Position numbers and translations under genes: made by a program
From: Cliona cf. orientalis
Taxonomy: Eukaryota; Porifera; Demospongiae; Clionaida; Clionaidae
Assembly: GCA_963930775.1 (NCBI GenBank)
Contig: OZ005693.1
Coordinates: forward strand, 9,732,006-9,796,005
Direction: 5' to 3'
DNA: 64,000 bases
Part shown: one piece after another, positions 23,361 to 33,625 of the stretch
Layout of the letters: every line of letters begins with the position of its first letter
How positions within the stretch are numbered: the stretch's first letter is position 1
The notes under the pieces: model-generated
Database searches by the model: none
Told to the model about the DNA's origin: nothing
The model's input: the letters and a program-made list of their open reading frames with translations, nothing else

Positions 23361-24027
23361 GATGTACACGTACACTTGCTAACTCCAGTATGGTAATCTA
23401 CAGTACAATGTCATGTGATCAACAATCATGTGATGTGCCTTGCATATTGACCATAGGGTATCTCCCTGATAATTGCAATCATTAGCTATACAAACAGAAG
23501 TATAGTATGGGGGTGGAGGGCATACAAGATGTAGTGCTATGGTATTTGCAGACACTACTGACCTACTAACATACTAATGACCTCCTCTAGCTATCCATAG
23601 TTGGGGGTTGAAAATTATATTGCTATGGTAACTGCTACCAAATATTATACTGATACTTATGCTAGCATTAGAACATCGTATTCTATAATATCGCAATCAT
23701 AATCTAGTAGTGATGCTCTATGCATGCACTAGAGACCAAATACTTGAAGTGCAAGTATAGTAAAATAGACTGGAAGTTTTACATGACATTACTGATGTCA
23801 CTGTAGATGCTATCACTGATATTATATAATATGCCAGTGATGCAAGATACACAGTTGTATCTTACATAATTGTGATGCAGACTGTATTGACAGACTTCTG
23901 TCTATGCAACTCGTGTAATACGTAGTAACCGACATGCCTTCCTAGTTAAGATATGGAGTACATAATTATGATCATTGATCTCCGAAACATGACTATCCCC
24001 CCCCCCCCCCCCCCACACACACCTTAG
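23361..24027. other. Intergenic region between TRAF gene and KDM5 copy 3
   Basis: No KDM5 upstream exon is recognisable. It ends in a C-run and CA repeat immediately before the exon acceptor, as in copy 1. It lacks the foldback element found at the equivalent position of round 1, so that insertion post-dates the duplication or was lost. Confidence 0.5.
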
Positions 24028-27000
24028 ACCTTACCAAGACCATGATTTCTTCAACTCGATGCTTCTCCAAGCCAAGGAGATCCCCGTCCAACTACCCACC
24101 GTACAAGTCATCTGTGACATGTTGGACCGTGCAGAGGAATGGAGTAAAGAAGCTCAGCTAATCCAGGACAGCGACTCAACACCTCACTTCGACCAGTTGA
24201 AGAGCATGCTAGCATCTGGGAGGCCCATTCCTGTCAAGCTGGAGCTACTTGCTCAGCTGGAGTCGAGGTTTGCTGCAGCTAAAGGGTGGGTGGATAGAGC
24301 AGCGAGGACCTTCCTCAAGAAGACTTCAAATAACTCTGTGCTTGAGGTAAGATGACAATACTGTATTATTTTTGGGTTCTCTTTTTGTGGCAATGGGGGG
24401 GGGGGGGGGGGGGGGGAGGTGGGAGGGAGAGAGGACAGCTATTATTAATCATGCCTGCTCCCTCCCCCAAAACAGGATCATAATAATGAAAGGAACACTG
24501 TACTAGTTGTGTATAATAGTGATTCCATACATAAATTTCTACTAAGTTGTGTACAGTAGGGAGGAAAAACAATGTTTCATACTACATGTATATGTACATG
24601 TAGCTGTGTATGTAGTGATTCTGTACACAGATTGCTACCAAGTTGTGTGCCTTTACTAGCTGTCTGTATGACTAGGTGGGTGGCAAAATTTTCTGTTTCA
24701 CCATTAGTGATACTTTAAAGATTTAGTTGTATGATAAGTTGCCCCAAAGACACTGCATTTTAGAAAGAAAAACAATCCCAGCACATAAATTATACACGTA
24801 CGCATTCGAAGTAGAGTCCCTCTCTTGTATACATATACCACCTGTGATAATTTTGATTCCTCAAAACCTGCATTTAGGGGAAAAAAGTCGCCTCAAATAA
24901 TAAAAATTATGCACACATCGAAAGTGACGTCTAGCCAGGATCGTTCGTACCTGTTTTTGGGACATTGGTTTTTTATATACTGTTCATATGTTGTTAATTT
25001 TGCACACCGTACATGGTACGTATGCATACACTTTTGGGTCTGAATAAGCTTACTGTTAATAACAAACAAGAGATAGTGAGTCGCAATGCTCCCACATACG
25101 TATATGTAGCTAAGGCAGTAGGGGGCAGTTGACTAGTGTTTTATTGGCCAAGGCTTATCAGAGAAGTTATACGTACACGTATGTGAGGATGCGTGAAGGG
25201 AGAGAGAGACAGAGAAAAACAACTGTATATTGCTTACAATTGTAAGCTCAGTCATTCCTCCTATACATATGGAACTAAATTTTGGAGTTTGAAACATTGT
25301 TTTGTGCATGTTAATCACACATACTTAATAATAGAGCCTACATTGTGACACTATGAAACTTTCATGTGCATATTATTGGTCCATGCACAGGTGCTGCTGC
25401 CCCGCTCACAGGCCAACTTCCTTCTTCGTCACATCAACCGTGGAAGCAAGAAGAAGCTGGAGGGGGAGCTAGCCATCAACCCCAACCCCCTCTCTGAGCT
25501 TAAGGGAGACAGAATCAAAGAGATGGAGAAAATCCACGACATGGAACAGACCGAGCAGAAAATGACCATCCAGCTGAGAAACGAGAATCTACAAAAGATG
25601 GAGAGAGACGAAGAGCTAAAAAATGGCATTATCAGCGGCCCCCAAGTGGTCTACTGTATGTGCCGTAAGCCAGAGTCCGGCTACATGCTACAGTGCGAGC
25701 TTTGTCACGAGTGGTACCATGCTGCCTGCCTCCACATCCCGAAAGGAAAGCGAATCCCGGGGAAGGATATCGGAAAAGATTCGCGCTTCATCTGCTCCAT
25801 CTGCCAGCGCACGAGAAGACCACGACTCGATGCTATCATATCGCTACTGATCTCACTTCAGAAGGTACCCGTGGCTATTTCTGAGGGTACGGCACTTCAC
25901 TGTATCGCAGAGAGGGCCATATCTTGGCAGAGGAGAGCGAGACAGGCCATTTCGAACTGCAGCGGTGTGCTGGAGGCGGCTAAACAGCAGAAGAGAAGGA
26001 TCAAGGAGATCAAAGGTCACATCAGAAGGTGGAGGAACGAGGCACAATCCAACAGAGACGGAGGCAGCGTGACTTCAATACAGGCACAACTGGCAAGCTC
26101 AGCAGGTATGTACACTATAAATTATGTATGTAATAGATATCGCATGGTAGGCAGTGTATTATGGATTATAAAGCCCACGACTCCGAGGGCGCAGCCCGAG
26201 GGGGAGGGGCTTTATAATCCATAATACGCGTGCCTACCATGTGACATCTGATATATATCCTGATTGGTCAGTTTCTTAGTGTTCGTGTTTAGATGGTAGG
26301 AAATCGTTGGCTGGCATATTTTTAGTGCAGTGCACTATAGTGTTCACAGGGGATTATAATTGCCTGAGGGAGGTCAATATTTTAGTTATAACACCCCTGT
26401 TACCTAGGATACAAGGGTGAATCAGGATATATGTGTATATATAGTGCTTTGGGAATCCCAGTATTAAATATAATGTACATGTACATACATACATGTGCAT
26501 GTGTGTATGTCAAGGGGTAGAAAGCATAGGTCTACTTACGCCTCCTTTGTTGTTTATACTCGATAGGGTACAACTCCCAACAAGATTGAGATACTCTTTC
26601 AGTTTGTGAAGTGAGCCACAGCATGGGGCTGTACTCTAGTTTGCCCCCTCACTGTTTTCTTATGTTACAAACTTGCACACCAGAGTTTTCTCCCGAGTTT
26701 CGTTTTCACGATCAAGAAATTGCCCTCTGAAGGCCCTTAATTTTAACACTTGTAATACAGGGGGTGTACTATAGGGAGAACACTGCACAATATGTGTGTA
26801 TGCGCAAGTTTGTGATTATGACTTCTCATTACACAGGTTCCGTCCTCCACCACTATGAGACTGAGCTCCAGCGTCTCCGATCAGAGTACGCTGGTCTGTC
26901 GGGCAATAAGAGAACAGAGCTGGAGAACCTGTTAATGGAGGGAGATCTACTCGAGGTCACAATGGACGAAGAAACTCAGCTGTGGCAGCTGCTACAGCAA

Positions 27001-27118
27001 GATGCTGAGAGCTCCTTGGCTTTTGAGAAGTCGGGTCGAGAGGAGGAAGTGGAGAAACCGACGCAGACTATAGGGACTCAAGCGACTCCTGAACCACTGC
27101 AGGTGGGTGTATGTTGCC

Positions 27119-27149
<31 letters not shown>

Positions 27150-28130
27150 GAGGGTGGATAGTATACAATCATGTATAATTACGTTTGTCCTAAGAGAGGA
27201 ATGATGAAATCTTTGAACATCAACCATCTTTCGGGACTGAAAGAGAACATGTTGATAACAACCTCTGACAAACTGACCTCTCTTTCAGTGAAATTTTACG
27301 TTGCAAAAGAGGTGTGGCCTAATGGTGTTTCCATCTTATGAAAATATTGCACCAATATCATTATAATATAATCATTAGATTATGAAGCGTGTAAGTATTA
27401 AATTTTTATTCCTCCTCTATTGTACACATGCACATGTGCTTACTAACAGACAAATGAAGATGAAGAAAAGCGCAAGAAACGAAAGCGTAAAGATCCCTCC
27501 CCCTCTCCGAGTGTCAGCTCCACTGCTTCCACCGATAGCCCGAGACTAGTGGCGGCATTAGGGGGAGGAGCTGCCCCACCACCGTCAAAAAAGAAGAAAA
27601 AATCTCGTACAACCGGAGGAACAAAGCCGCACCATCACACATCACCGGCTCCCTCCAACTCCTCATCCAATCGTAGCCGCACCCCTCTTTCTGACACGCC
27701 GAAATTCAACCGTTCTGGCTCAAACGAGAGCAACGATGGCCTAGGTTGCTCCGAAGAAATACTAGAAGAGGAGGAAGAAGAGTCAGAATGCTCGGCTACG
27801 AAATGCCTCCAGCCCATGGTGGACGAGATTAGTTGGGTACAGTGCGATAAATGTCAGGAGTGGTTCCATTGTATGTGCGTCAGGCTCACAAAGGAGATGG
27901 CTGAGAAGATTGACAGTTATGTCTGTGACCGCTGTAAGCATGACATTGTGCTATTGAACTCGAAATCTTCACAGAGTATGATGGGAAGCAGTGGTGGCAG
28001 TAGCGTTTCAGGAGGAGGAGGGGGTGTGGCTAAGAGTAATATTGGACTTGTGGCGTCGATCAAACAAGGTGGTATTTCTGGTGTTGGACACAGTAGTACG
28101 GCACGTTTACACTCACACCTTCAAACCTAA
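24028..28130 (+). CDS. KDM5-type demethylase C-terminal region (PLU-1 helices, PHD2, PHD3), 5' truncated, copy 3
   Basis: Exons 24028-24346, 25391-26105, 26837-27102 and 27450-28130 join in frame; from the first internal Met (24059) they encode 649 aa nearly identical to copy 1. PHD2 (CMCRKPESGYMLQCELCHEWYHAAC...CSIC) and PHD3 (WVQCDKCQEWFHCMCV...CDRC) are complete. The tail after PHD3 differs slightly (CDRCKHDIVLLNSK versus CDGCKHVLLNSK). As in copy 1, the first exon starts at an acceptor (CCTTAG|A) with no upstream JmjN/ARID/JmjC exon before the divergent TRAF gene. The maintained frame in two of three copies suggests either recent duplication or selection on a reader-only protein. AATAAA at 28147-28152. 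Confidence 0.75.
26129..26434. mobile_element. Private insertion in intron 2 of KDM5 copy 3 (about 305 bp)
   Basis: Comparing introns, copy 1 reads ATTATGTATGT directly into GTATATATAGTGC. In copy 3 about 305 bp intervene, from around 26129 to 26434. The left part is a hairpin (GCATGGTAGGCA...TATTATGGATTATAAAGCCC paired with GGGCTTTATAATCCATAATA...TGCCTACCATG). The ends of the second part read TATATCCTGATT and AATCAGGATATA. No ORF; a non-autonomous element, possibly two nested pieces. Confidence 0.6.
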
Positions 28131-28908
28131 CTGATAGAGCATGCATAATAAAGTATAATTTGTCACGAAATTTGTGTACATTATTATTATTATTACTGTA
28201 TCTGTGTCGTATCAACTCAAAAAGTTTCTTGTTTCTGAAAGTATAGTGTTTATCTAAGTGATGGGATTGTGTTATTTCTGTCTGATGTGTATACTATACT
28301 GCATTATAATTGTGCACTGATACACTATTGTACAAAGAACTTGTGTTGTTCTATCTCAATCTTGTTTGTTTAACGCTTCAAGCTTCTGATCGTGGTTTAC
28401 AAAATCTGTGGTACCTTAAATCACCCAGTATGCTTTGGGGTAAAATTATTGATGATTTTGATTAGAAAGTGAGGTCTTGTATCAACAGAGGCCAGCCGCG
28501 GGAAGTATTACAAGTCAGACATGTACACACAAAATTATAATGTTTTGAGAAAAAGATTGTTGAAGTTTGGCACTAAAGTGAGTTTGGAACTATAGACTAG
28601 TGTGTGTTATTATCAACATGTACAATCATACAATGTACTGTTGATACAAACAATTAAACACCAGCATAATGATTATGATTATTAGATACAGTCATGCAGA
28701 TTCGATGTGTACACATTGTGGGTAAAATTTACTGTACACCCTAATCTCGTGATGTAGCCTGCTGCAATATCAGGAAATTGAAAGCAGTGGAAAGTTCGGA
28801 TTCGCTATTTATTGCGGTGCACGTAACTGCTTGGCACTTGTATTCATGATCAAATAATTTGCTGGTTTTATTATCTTGAAAGGGGCATAGCTGAGTTAGA
28901 GAGAAGCA
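28131..28908 (+). other. 3' UTR of KDM5 copy 3 and upstream region of lysozyme
   Basis: No gene seen. Homologous to 8191-8989, with the pre-ATG block GGGGCATAGCTGAGTTAGAGA retained directly before the lysozyme start. Confidence 0.5.
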
Positions 28909-29490
28909 ATGGCCACTTCTGTGCTACTTACCCTATCAGCTTTGTTGCTTGTTCAACTTGCCCATGTGAATTGCCTCAGCGGGACCTGCAATTCTTACGA
29001 GAGAGAAAAATGGAACGAAGGGTACAGGTCTCGTGTCTACATTGACACTGAGGGACACCCTACTGTAGGGATCGGATTCAACCTGGACAGATCTGATGCT
29101 AGGAGTCGCTTATCTGCGGTCGGTGCAAACTATGACAAAATTCGAGCTGGGACTGCAGCCCTGACTGATTATCAAATCAGGACCCTCTTCGATGATGACA
29201 TGGCAAATGCTGTTAGCTGTGCATCTTCTTGGCTTTATCAAGTCTGGGGACAGATGAGCACGGATCAAAAATCTGCTGTTGCGGATATGGCCTTCAATTT
29301 GGGCTGCTCTGGCGTGCGGAAGTTTAAGAACATGAAGTCTGCGCTTTTGAGGGGAGATTATGGTGGAGCAGCAGCTGAGATGAGGAATTCAAAATGGTGC
29401 AGGCAGGTCAAGTCACGCTGCGACCGCAACATTGCCTGCATGAAGGGAGGACTGGCGCTGCTGATGGAAATGTTTGGACTCAATCGTTGA
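28909..29490 (+). CDS. Secreted phage-type (GH24) lysozyme, intronless (193 aa)
   Basis: A near-copy of the protein at 8990: signal peptide MATSVLLTLSALLLVQLAHVNC, then the GH24 core. The triad is intact: Glu in KWNEGY, Asp in YIDTEG, Thr in PTVGIGF. Cysteines at CNSYE, CASSW, LGCSG, WCRQVKSRCDR and CMKGG match the paralog. It differs mainly in the loop after the catalytic Glu (RSRVY versus APHVY) and near the first active-site helix. Expected role: secreted muramidase, used for defence against or digestion of bacteria (inference). It shares its upstream block with the other two duplicated lysozymes. Confidence 0.9.
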   Translation: MATSVLLTLSALLLVQLAHVNCLSGTCNSYEREKWNEGYRSRVYIDTEGHPTVGIGFNLDRSDARSRLSAVGANYDKIRAGTAALTDYQIRTLFDDDMANAVSCASSWLYQVWGQMSTDQKSAVADMAFNLGCSGVRKFKNMKSALLRGDYGGAAAEMRNSKWCRQVKSRCDRNIACMKGGLALLMEMFGLNR

Positions 29491-29548
29491 AAATGTTTTA
29501 GGCTTGAGCCTATTCCTACCAAAATTTGACTGAACTGCTGTAGCTAAT

Positions 29549-29976
29549 GGGCTCTTCCATTTAATAAGCATACACCCCCTATGGATGACTGCTAACGAAT
29601 GTCCAGGGGGATATTTTGAGGCTTGTCCAGGGGGGTAAAACACTGATTTTAATGAAGGGAAGGGGGGTATTTTGGTCAAATTTAATTATGTCTAGGGGTG
29701 AAACGATCATTAATTGTGGTGTCCAGGGGGGCACTTTGCTTCTTTAGGTGATTTCCCTTCCATAAATTAATGCATTAATTTGTGTCCAGGGGAAACAAAA
29801 CTTGATTTGATTAATAGTCCAGGGGGAGTAGTAATGTTCTTAATTACGTCTTGGGGGAACAGTGACCTAATTAACGACCGTCTAGGGGGGATGGTTGCTA
29901 GTTAATTATATCCAGGGGTTAAATTTTCCTCACTAGTCATCCATAGGGGGTGTATGGATATTAAATGGAATAGCCC
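29549..29976. mobile_element. TIR element with GTCCAGGGGG repeats (428 bp), copy A
   Basis: Ends GGGCTCTTCCATTTAATA and TATTAAATGGAATAGCCC are inverted, with CATACACCCCCTATGGATGACT / TCATCCATAGGGGGTGTATG continuing the match. The interior repeats GTCCAGGGGG or close variants several times. It interrupts sequence that is continuous after the lysozyme at 8990 (GTAGCTAATTGAGAACTG), with AAT on both sides as a probable 3-bp duplication. A second copy is at 40775-41137. No ORF. Confidence 0.75.
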
Positions 29977-30693
29977 AATAATAATAATAATATTGAGAAC
30001 TGCAAAATTGCAAAAACGAGGTGTTAGTAGCTAGCTAATACTGCATATTACATGCATGGATGAACGTCTTGCAAGATAATCATTACCCTTTCAGAATAAT
30101 TACTGTTATTGCAGTAGCCATATGTGCAGCATACCACATACGGCTGGAACTATAATAAAAAATAATATTATGTTAGATTTAGGTACGGTGTCTTGATGCA
30201 TGATTGCACCATGCATGTGGAGTCTATAATGTTGGCTATAGCAGATTTGGGAGTACTGTAGCTGCATGCATGGGCAATTTGGGACCTAGTGGGGTATATA
30301 CTGTGATATAATAATAATATTACACTAGTTGATGCTGGCATTGTCTCATGTTCGAATCATATGAGTATAGCTAGTTCTTACACAGTATAACAGTTATTTT
30401 ATTGCAGTAATTATTATCAACTGCATGTGGTTATCATAACTTTCAATACGTCAACTTATGTATAATGGTATGGATACACAAAAGCAACATGTTTTAAACT
30501 GACTGTTATTACAACATATTATTATGTCAACGTAAGAATCTAAGCTTGGGTTAGATAATGAAACTGTTTAACTTTATAGACAATCGTTGAACGATCAGCT
30601 CTATTGTACGTAGTGAACTGAGCAGTGTTAAAATTAATAAACCAATAGTGGTATTAATATTATTTTTTGTGACAATACGAGATTTTGAGCAAC
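29977..30693. other. Intergenic AT-rich region
   Basis: Continuation of the duplicated post-lysozyme sequence (GTATGGATACACAAAAGCAACATG), ending just before the next lysozyme. No coding exon seen. Confidence 0.45.
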
Positions 30694-31257
30694 ATGATAG
30701 TTCTGACATCAATAGTGACCATACTCTCTTACCAACTACTGAACATTGAGTGTAGACAGTCTCCAAACCTAGATATAGTCAATGGCACCTGTAACTCATT
30801 TGAGACAGAATCGCTGAATGAGGGAATCAGCCACTGTGCCTACAATGACCACATAGGCAGCCCCGTCATTGGAATCGGCTTCAACCTGGAAAAGCAAGGT
30901 GCCAGGCGGAAAATTGCTGATATTGGAGCTGACTATGAACTAGTACGGTATGGAAAAGCCTGTCTATCAGATGATCAAGTTAGGCAACTCTTTGACAATG
31001 AGATGGCAGCATCTATAAGATGTGCTTCGTCCTGGCTGGTTAGCGTGTGGTCTAAGATGAACGAAGAGAGGCAATCTGCTGTGGCTGATATGGCCTTTAA
31101 TATGGGGTGTACGAGGTTGAAGACGTTCAAGAACATGAAGGCAGCTTTGCAGAGACAGGATTACGAGAAGGCCGAGTATGAAATGAAGGCCTCTCGCTGG
31201 TGTAGACAGGTCAGGTCAAGATGTGACCGAGCCGCCAAGTGTATGCGGAAGACATAA
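30694..31257 (+). CDS. Diverged secreted GH24 lysozyme-like protein, intronless (187 aa)
   Basis: I start it at the ATG at 30694 because the upstream in-frame TTG at 30685 is not a normal eukaryotic start. The signal peptide is MIVLTSIVTILSYQLLNIEC. The core is GH24-like: Glu in SLNEGI and Asp in AYNDHIG are kept. The position of T4 Thr26 is Val (SPVIGIGF instead of PTVGIGF), a change expected to reduce or alter catalysis. The rest keeps the family helices (AVADMAFNMGC, WCRQVRSRCDRAAKCM). An extra cysteine in SHCAYND is shared with the lysozymes at 31843 and 32803 but not with the three duplicated ones. The frame is intact, so it is probably functional in some form. Confidence 0.85.
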   Translation: MIVLTSIVTILSYQLLNIECRQSPNLDIVNGTCNSFETESLNEGISHCAYNDHIGSPVIGIGFNLEKQGARRKIADIGADYELVRYGKACLSDDQVRQLFDNEMAASIRCASSWLVSVWSKMNEERQSAVADMAFNMGCTRLKTFKNMKAALQRQDYEKAEYEMKASRWCRQVRSRCDRAAKCMRKT

Positions 31258-31842
31258 TATTATTAGCTATTAAGGAAGTGTCCACCTATAGCTACATAAT
31301 AATAATATGAAATCTTAGTGAAAATGGTGGATACATACAGCATATAAATTATTAGTATACACACATCTGTCGCTTTATCATATATTACACACATCTGTCG
31401 CTTTATCAATAATGAAAATGATTCTGTAGCTACTATGTTTAACAAATCTATAATAATATTATGTACATGTTGCCTCATTCTTCTGATGCGCATGCTAGCT
31501 ATTTTTTAAGAGCCCAATCAAGACTAGTACAGAAACTACTTTTATAAAAATTAATCATAACATCCATGTTTTGAAATCCACTCTGCCCTAACTAGGGCAG
31601 TTTCATACGGTATCAACAAGTAGTGAAGACATAGCTATAATAATGATAGTATCAACACCCATATAATTACACATGTCATAACATGAAGCTATAGCTAGCT
31701 AGTATAAAACAAGGTCATACAAAAGTTCATGTACAGGAAGTAGAGTAGAATCTACTCCTGAGAAAGCCTATAAAAGAACATGTGACAAAAATTATTATTT
31801 AAGTGCAGGATCATAGGAAATCAACACACTTTTCAATAATCC
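31258..31842. other. Intergenic region
   Basis: No gene seen. It includes a short direct repeat (ACACACATCTGTCGCTTTATCA, near 31360 and 31385). A TATA-like stretch (CCTATAAAAGA, about 31769) lies upstream of the next lysozyme. Confidence 0.4.
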
Positions 31843-32415
31843 ATGCAGTGGTTTGTGGCTACAAAGATGAAATTCCTTGCTTCTCTGCTAATTTTGCTCA
31901 CTGCCACACTCTTGCTTTTCGGTGAAAGAGCTCATTCACTGAGTGGAAAGTGCAACTCGTACACACGTGAGAAACTCAACGAAGGCTACTTCAGGTGTGT
32001 GTACAATGATCCCCTCGGTATCCCTACCGTTGGAATTGGATTCAATTTGAGGAAATCTGGTGCTAGACAAAGAATCACCAACGTTGGTGCAAACTACGAC
32101 AAAATCCTCAGAAAGAGTGAATGCCTTGAAGCTTATCAGATTAAGAGGCTCTTTGATGATGATATGGCTGAAGCGGTCCAGTGTGCTTCTTCATGGCTCT
32201 CACAAGTGTGGTCTAGAATGGGGACAACCCGCCAATCAGCCATAGCAGACATGGCATTCAATTTGGGCTGCAGTCGGCTTAGGCAGTTTAAGAACATGAA
32301 AGCTGCGTTGGAGAGAGGGGACTACACAAAGGCTGCGGCTGAGATGAGGAATTCTCGTTGGTGTCGTCAGGTGAAGTCTCGCTGTGATCGGGACATCGAC
32401 TGTATGAAAAGCTGA
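31843..32415 (+). CDS. Secreted phage-type (GH24) lysozyme, intronless (190 or 182 aa)
   Basis: Two in-frame ATGs are possible, 31843 and 31867. The second (MKFLASLLILLTATLLLF) gives the more typical signal peptide. The triad is intact: Glu in KLNEGY, Asp in YNDPLG, Thr in PTVGIGF. The cysteine set includes the extra Cys in FRCVYND. C-terminal helices AIADMAFNLGC and WCRQVKSRCDRDIDCM are conserved, and the protein stops soon after CM, lacking the GGLALL tail of the 193-aa forms. It is single-exon and lies about 590 bp from its neighbour on the same strand. Peptidoglycan hydrolysis is expected from family and residues. Confidence 0.9.
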   Translation: MQWFVATKMKFLASLLILLTATLLLFGERAHSLSGKCNSYTREKLNEGYFRCVYNDPLGIPTVGIGFNLRKSGARQRITNVGANYDKILRKSECLEAYQIKRLFDDDMAEAVQCASSWLSQVWSRMGTTRQSAIADMAFNLGCSRLRQFKNMKAALERGDYTKAAAEMRNSRWCRQVKSRCDRDIDCMKS

Positions 32416-32609
32416 AGTCAGTGGGTTACACACACACCAAAACGTAGAACTAGCTACTATGATAATAACTTTCATGCATTCTATTAGGACGATAGTTAAG
32501 CGATAGATATGTCACAGTTTCAATAATAGCATTAACTTTGTTGTGGTATATATAGCTATACAAACAATTAAATTTTCGCTAAATTGCGTGGAAAGATGTG
32601 TCACGATAT

Positions 32610-32619
32610 GCGCATGCGC
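32610..32619. promoter_or_regulatory. NRF1-like palindrome GCGCATGCGC upstream of lysozyme
   Basis: GCGCATGCGC lies 184 bp before the ATG at 32803 and matches the NRF1 consensus known in animals. The same 10-mer occurs at 12352, 13387, 13595, 34958, 43347 and 58313. Confidence 0.35.
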
Positions 32620-32802
32620 AAAAGGTTGTAGAGTACGCGCAGATCAGAATCAGCTGATTAAAACTTCCTACAACAAGAATAGGATGTAACTTTTTTTTCG
32701 CGACAATGCAGCGCTATGATATTTAATATGACTTTCAAGGTTGGGTGTACAATACAGTGACCTTTTGAGCGCGTATCGACAAGCAAGCCCAGCCCCACAA
32801 AG

Positions 32803-33324
32803 ATGCATTTTGCCACTCTACTCGTCCTGCTTTCAGCGTCCTTTGTCGCTCTAGAAGCCGGCGAATGCAATTCCTACGATCGCGAGAAGCTCAACGAAGG
32901 ATACTACAAATGCGTCTACAAGGATCCACTCGGAATTCCCACAGTCGGCGTAGGATTCAACCTCCAGAAATTCGGCGCCAGAGCAGAAATCGAGTCGGTC
33001 GGAGCTAACTACAACGCCGTACTGAACGGCAGTCAGTGCCTGGACGATAGCCAGATCGAACGCCTCTTCAACAAAGACATGGACAGCGCCGTGAGCTGCG
33101 CATCTTCGTGGGTCTCCAACTGGGGATCGTTGGGGTCAGGTCCTCAATCCGCCATCGCCGATATGGCATTCAATATGGGCTGCGCAACACTCCACGAGTT
33201 TACGAGCTTGAGAACCGCACTTGAGGACGAGGACTACAGCAAGGCCGCGGACGACATGAAGGCTTCCCTGTGGTGCAGACAGGTGGGATCTCGCTGTGAC
33301 CGTGATGTGGCTTGTATGCGTTAA
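32803..33324 (+). CDS. Secreted phage-type (GH24) lysozyme, intronless, GC-richer (173 aa)
   Basis: Signal peptide MHFATLLVLLSASFVALEAG, then the GH24 core with Glu in KLNEGY, Asp in YKDPLG and Thr in PTVGVGF. The cysteine pattern is CNSYD, KCVYKD, QCLDD, SCASSW, MGCATL, WCRQVGSRCDRDVACM. A loop differs from the paralogs (VSNWGSLGSGPQSA). The codon usage is visibly richer in C/G at third positions than in the other lysozymes, suggesting a different age, expression level or source. It is intronless and the last member of the array. Confidence 0.9.
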   Translation: MHFATLLVLLSASFVALEAGECNSYDREKLNEGYYKCVYKDPLGIPTVGVGFNLQKFGARAEIESVGANYNAVLNGSQCLDDSQIERLFNKDMDSAVSCASSWVSNWGSLGSGPQSAIADMAFNMGCATLHEFTSLRTALEDEDYSKAADDMKASLWCRQVGSRCDRDVACMR

Positions 33325-33534
33325 TTAACTGCAATTAAACACTTGGACAGTAGGCCTATAATTCTTTATTTTTAATGCGTGTGTTAGTGAGTTCTGTAGA
33401 ATATTCTGCTGTATCATAGCTACTGTGCAAACTTTTTTTGCGTATTAAAGATGTTTAATAAGGTCAGAATCAGGTGATATTAAAATTAAACAGCAACAAA
33501 GCCACAAATTAAAAAAAAAGTCAGTGAATATTAT

Positions 33535-33565
<31 letters not shown>

Positions 33566-33625
33566 AATTGTTATGAAAACGGCATTAATTAAAAGTAGGC
33601 CAATGAGAAAATTGCAATTCATGAG
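33325..33625. other. Intergenic region with GA microsatellite
   Basis: Contains (GA)n at about 33541-33565 between the convergent ends of the lysozyme and the SMKR1-like gene. No gene seen. Confidence 0.6.

Noticed and set aside
30685..30693. Start of the lysozyme at an upstream TTG
   Set aside because: TTG is not a usual eukaryotic initiator; the ATG three codons later gives a normal signal peptide.
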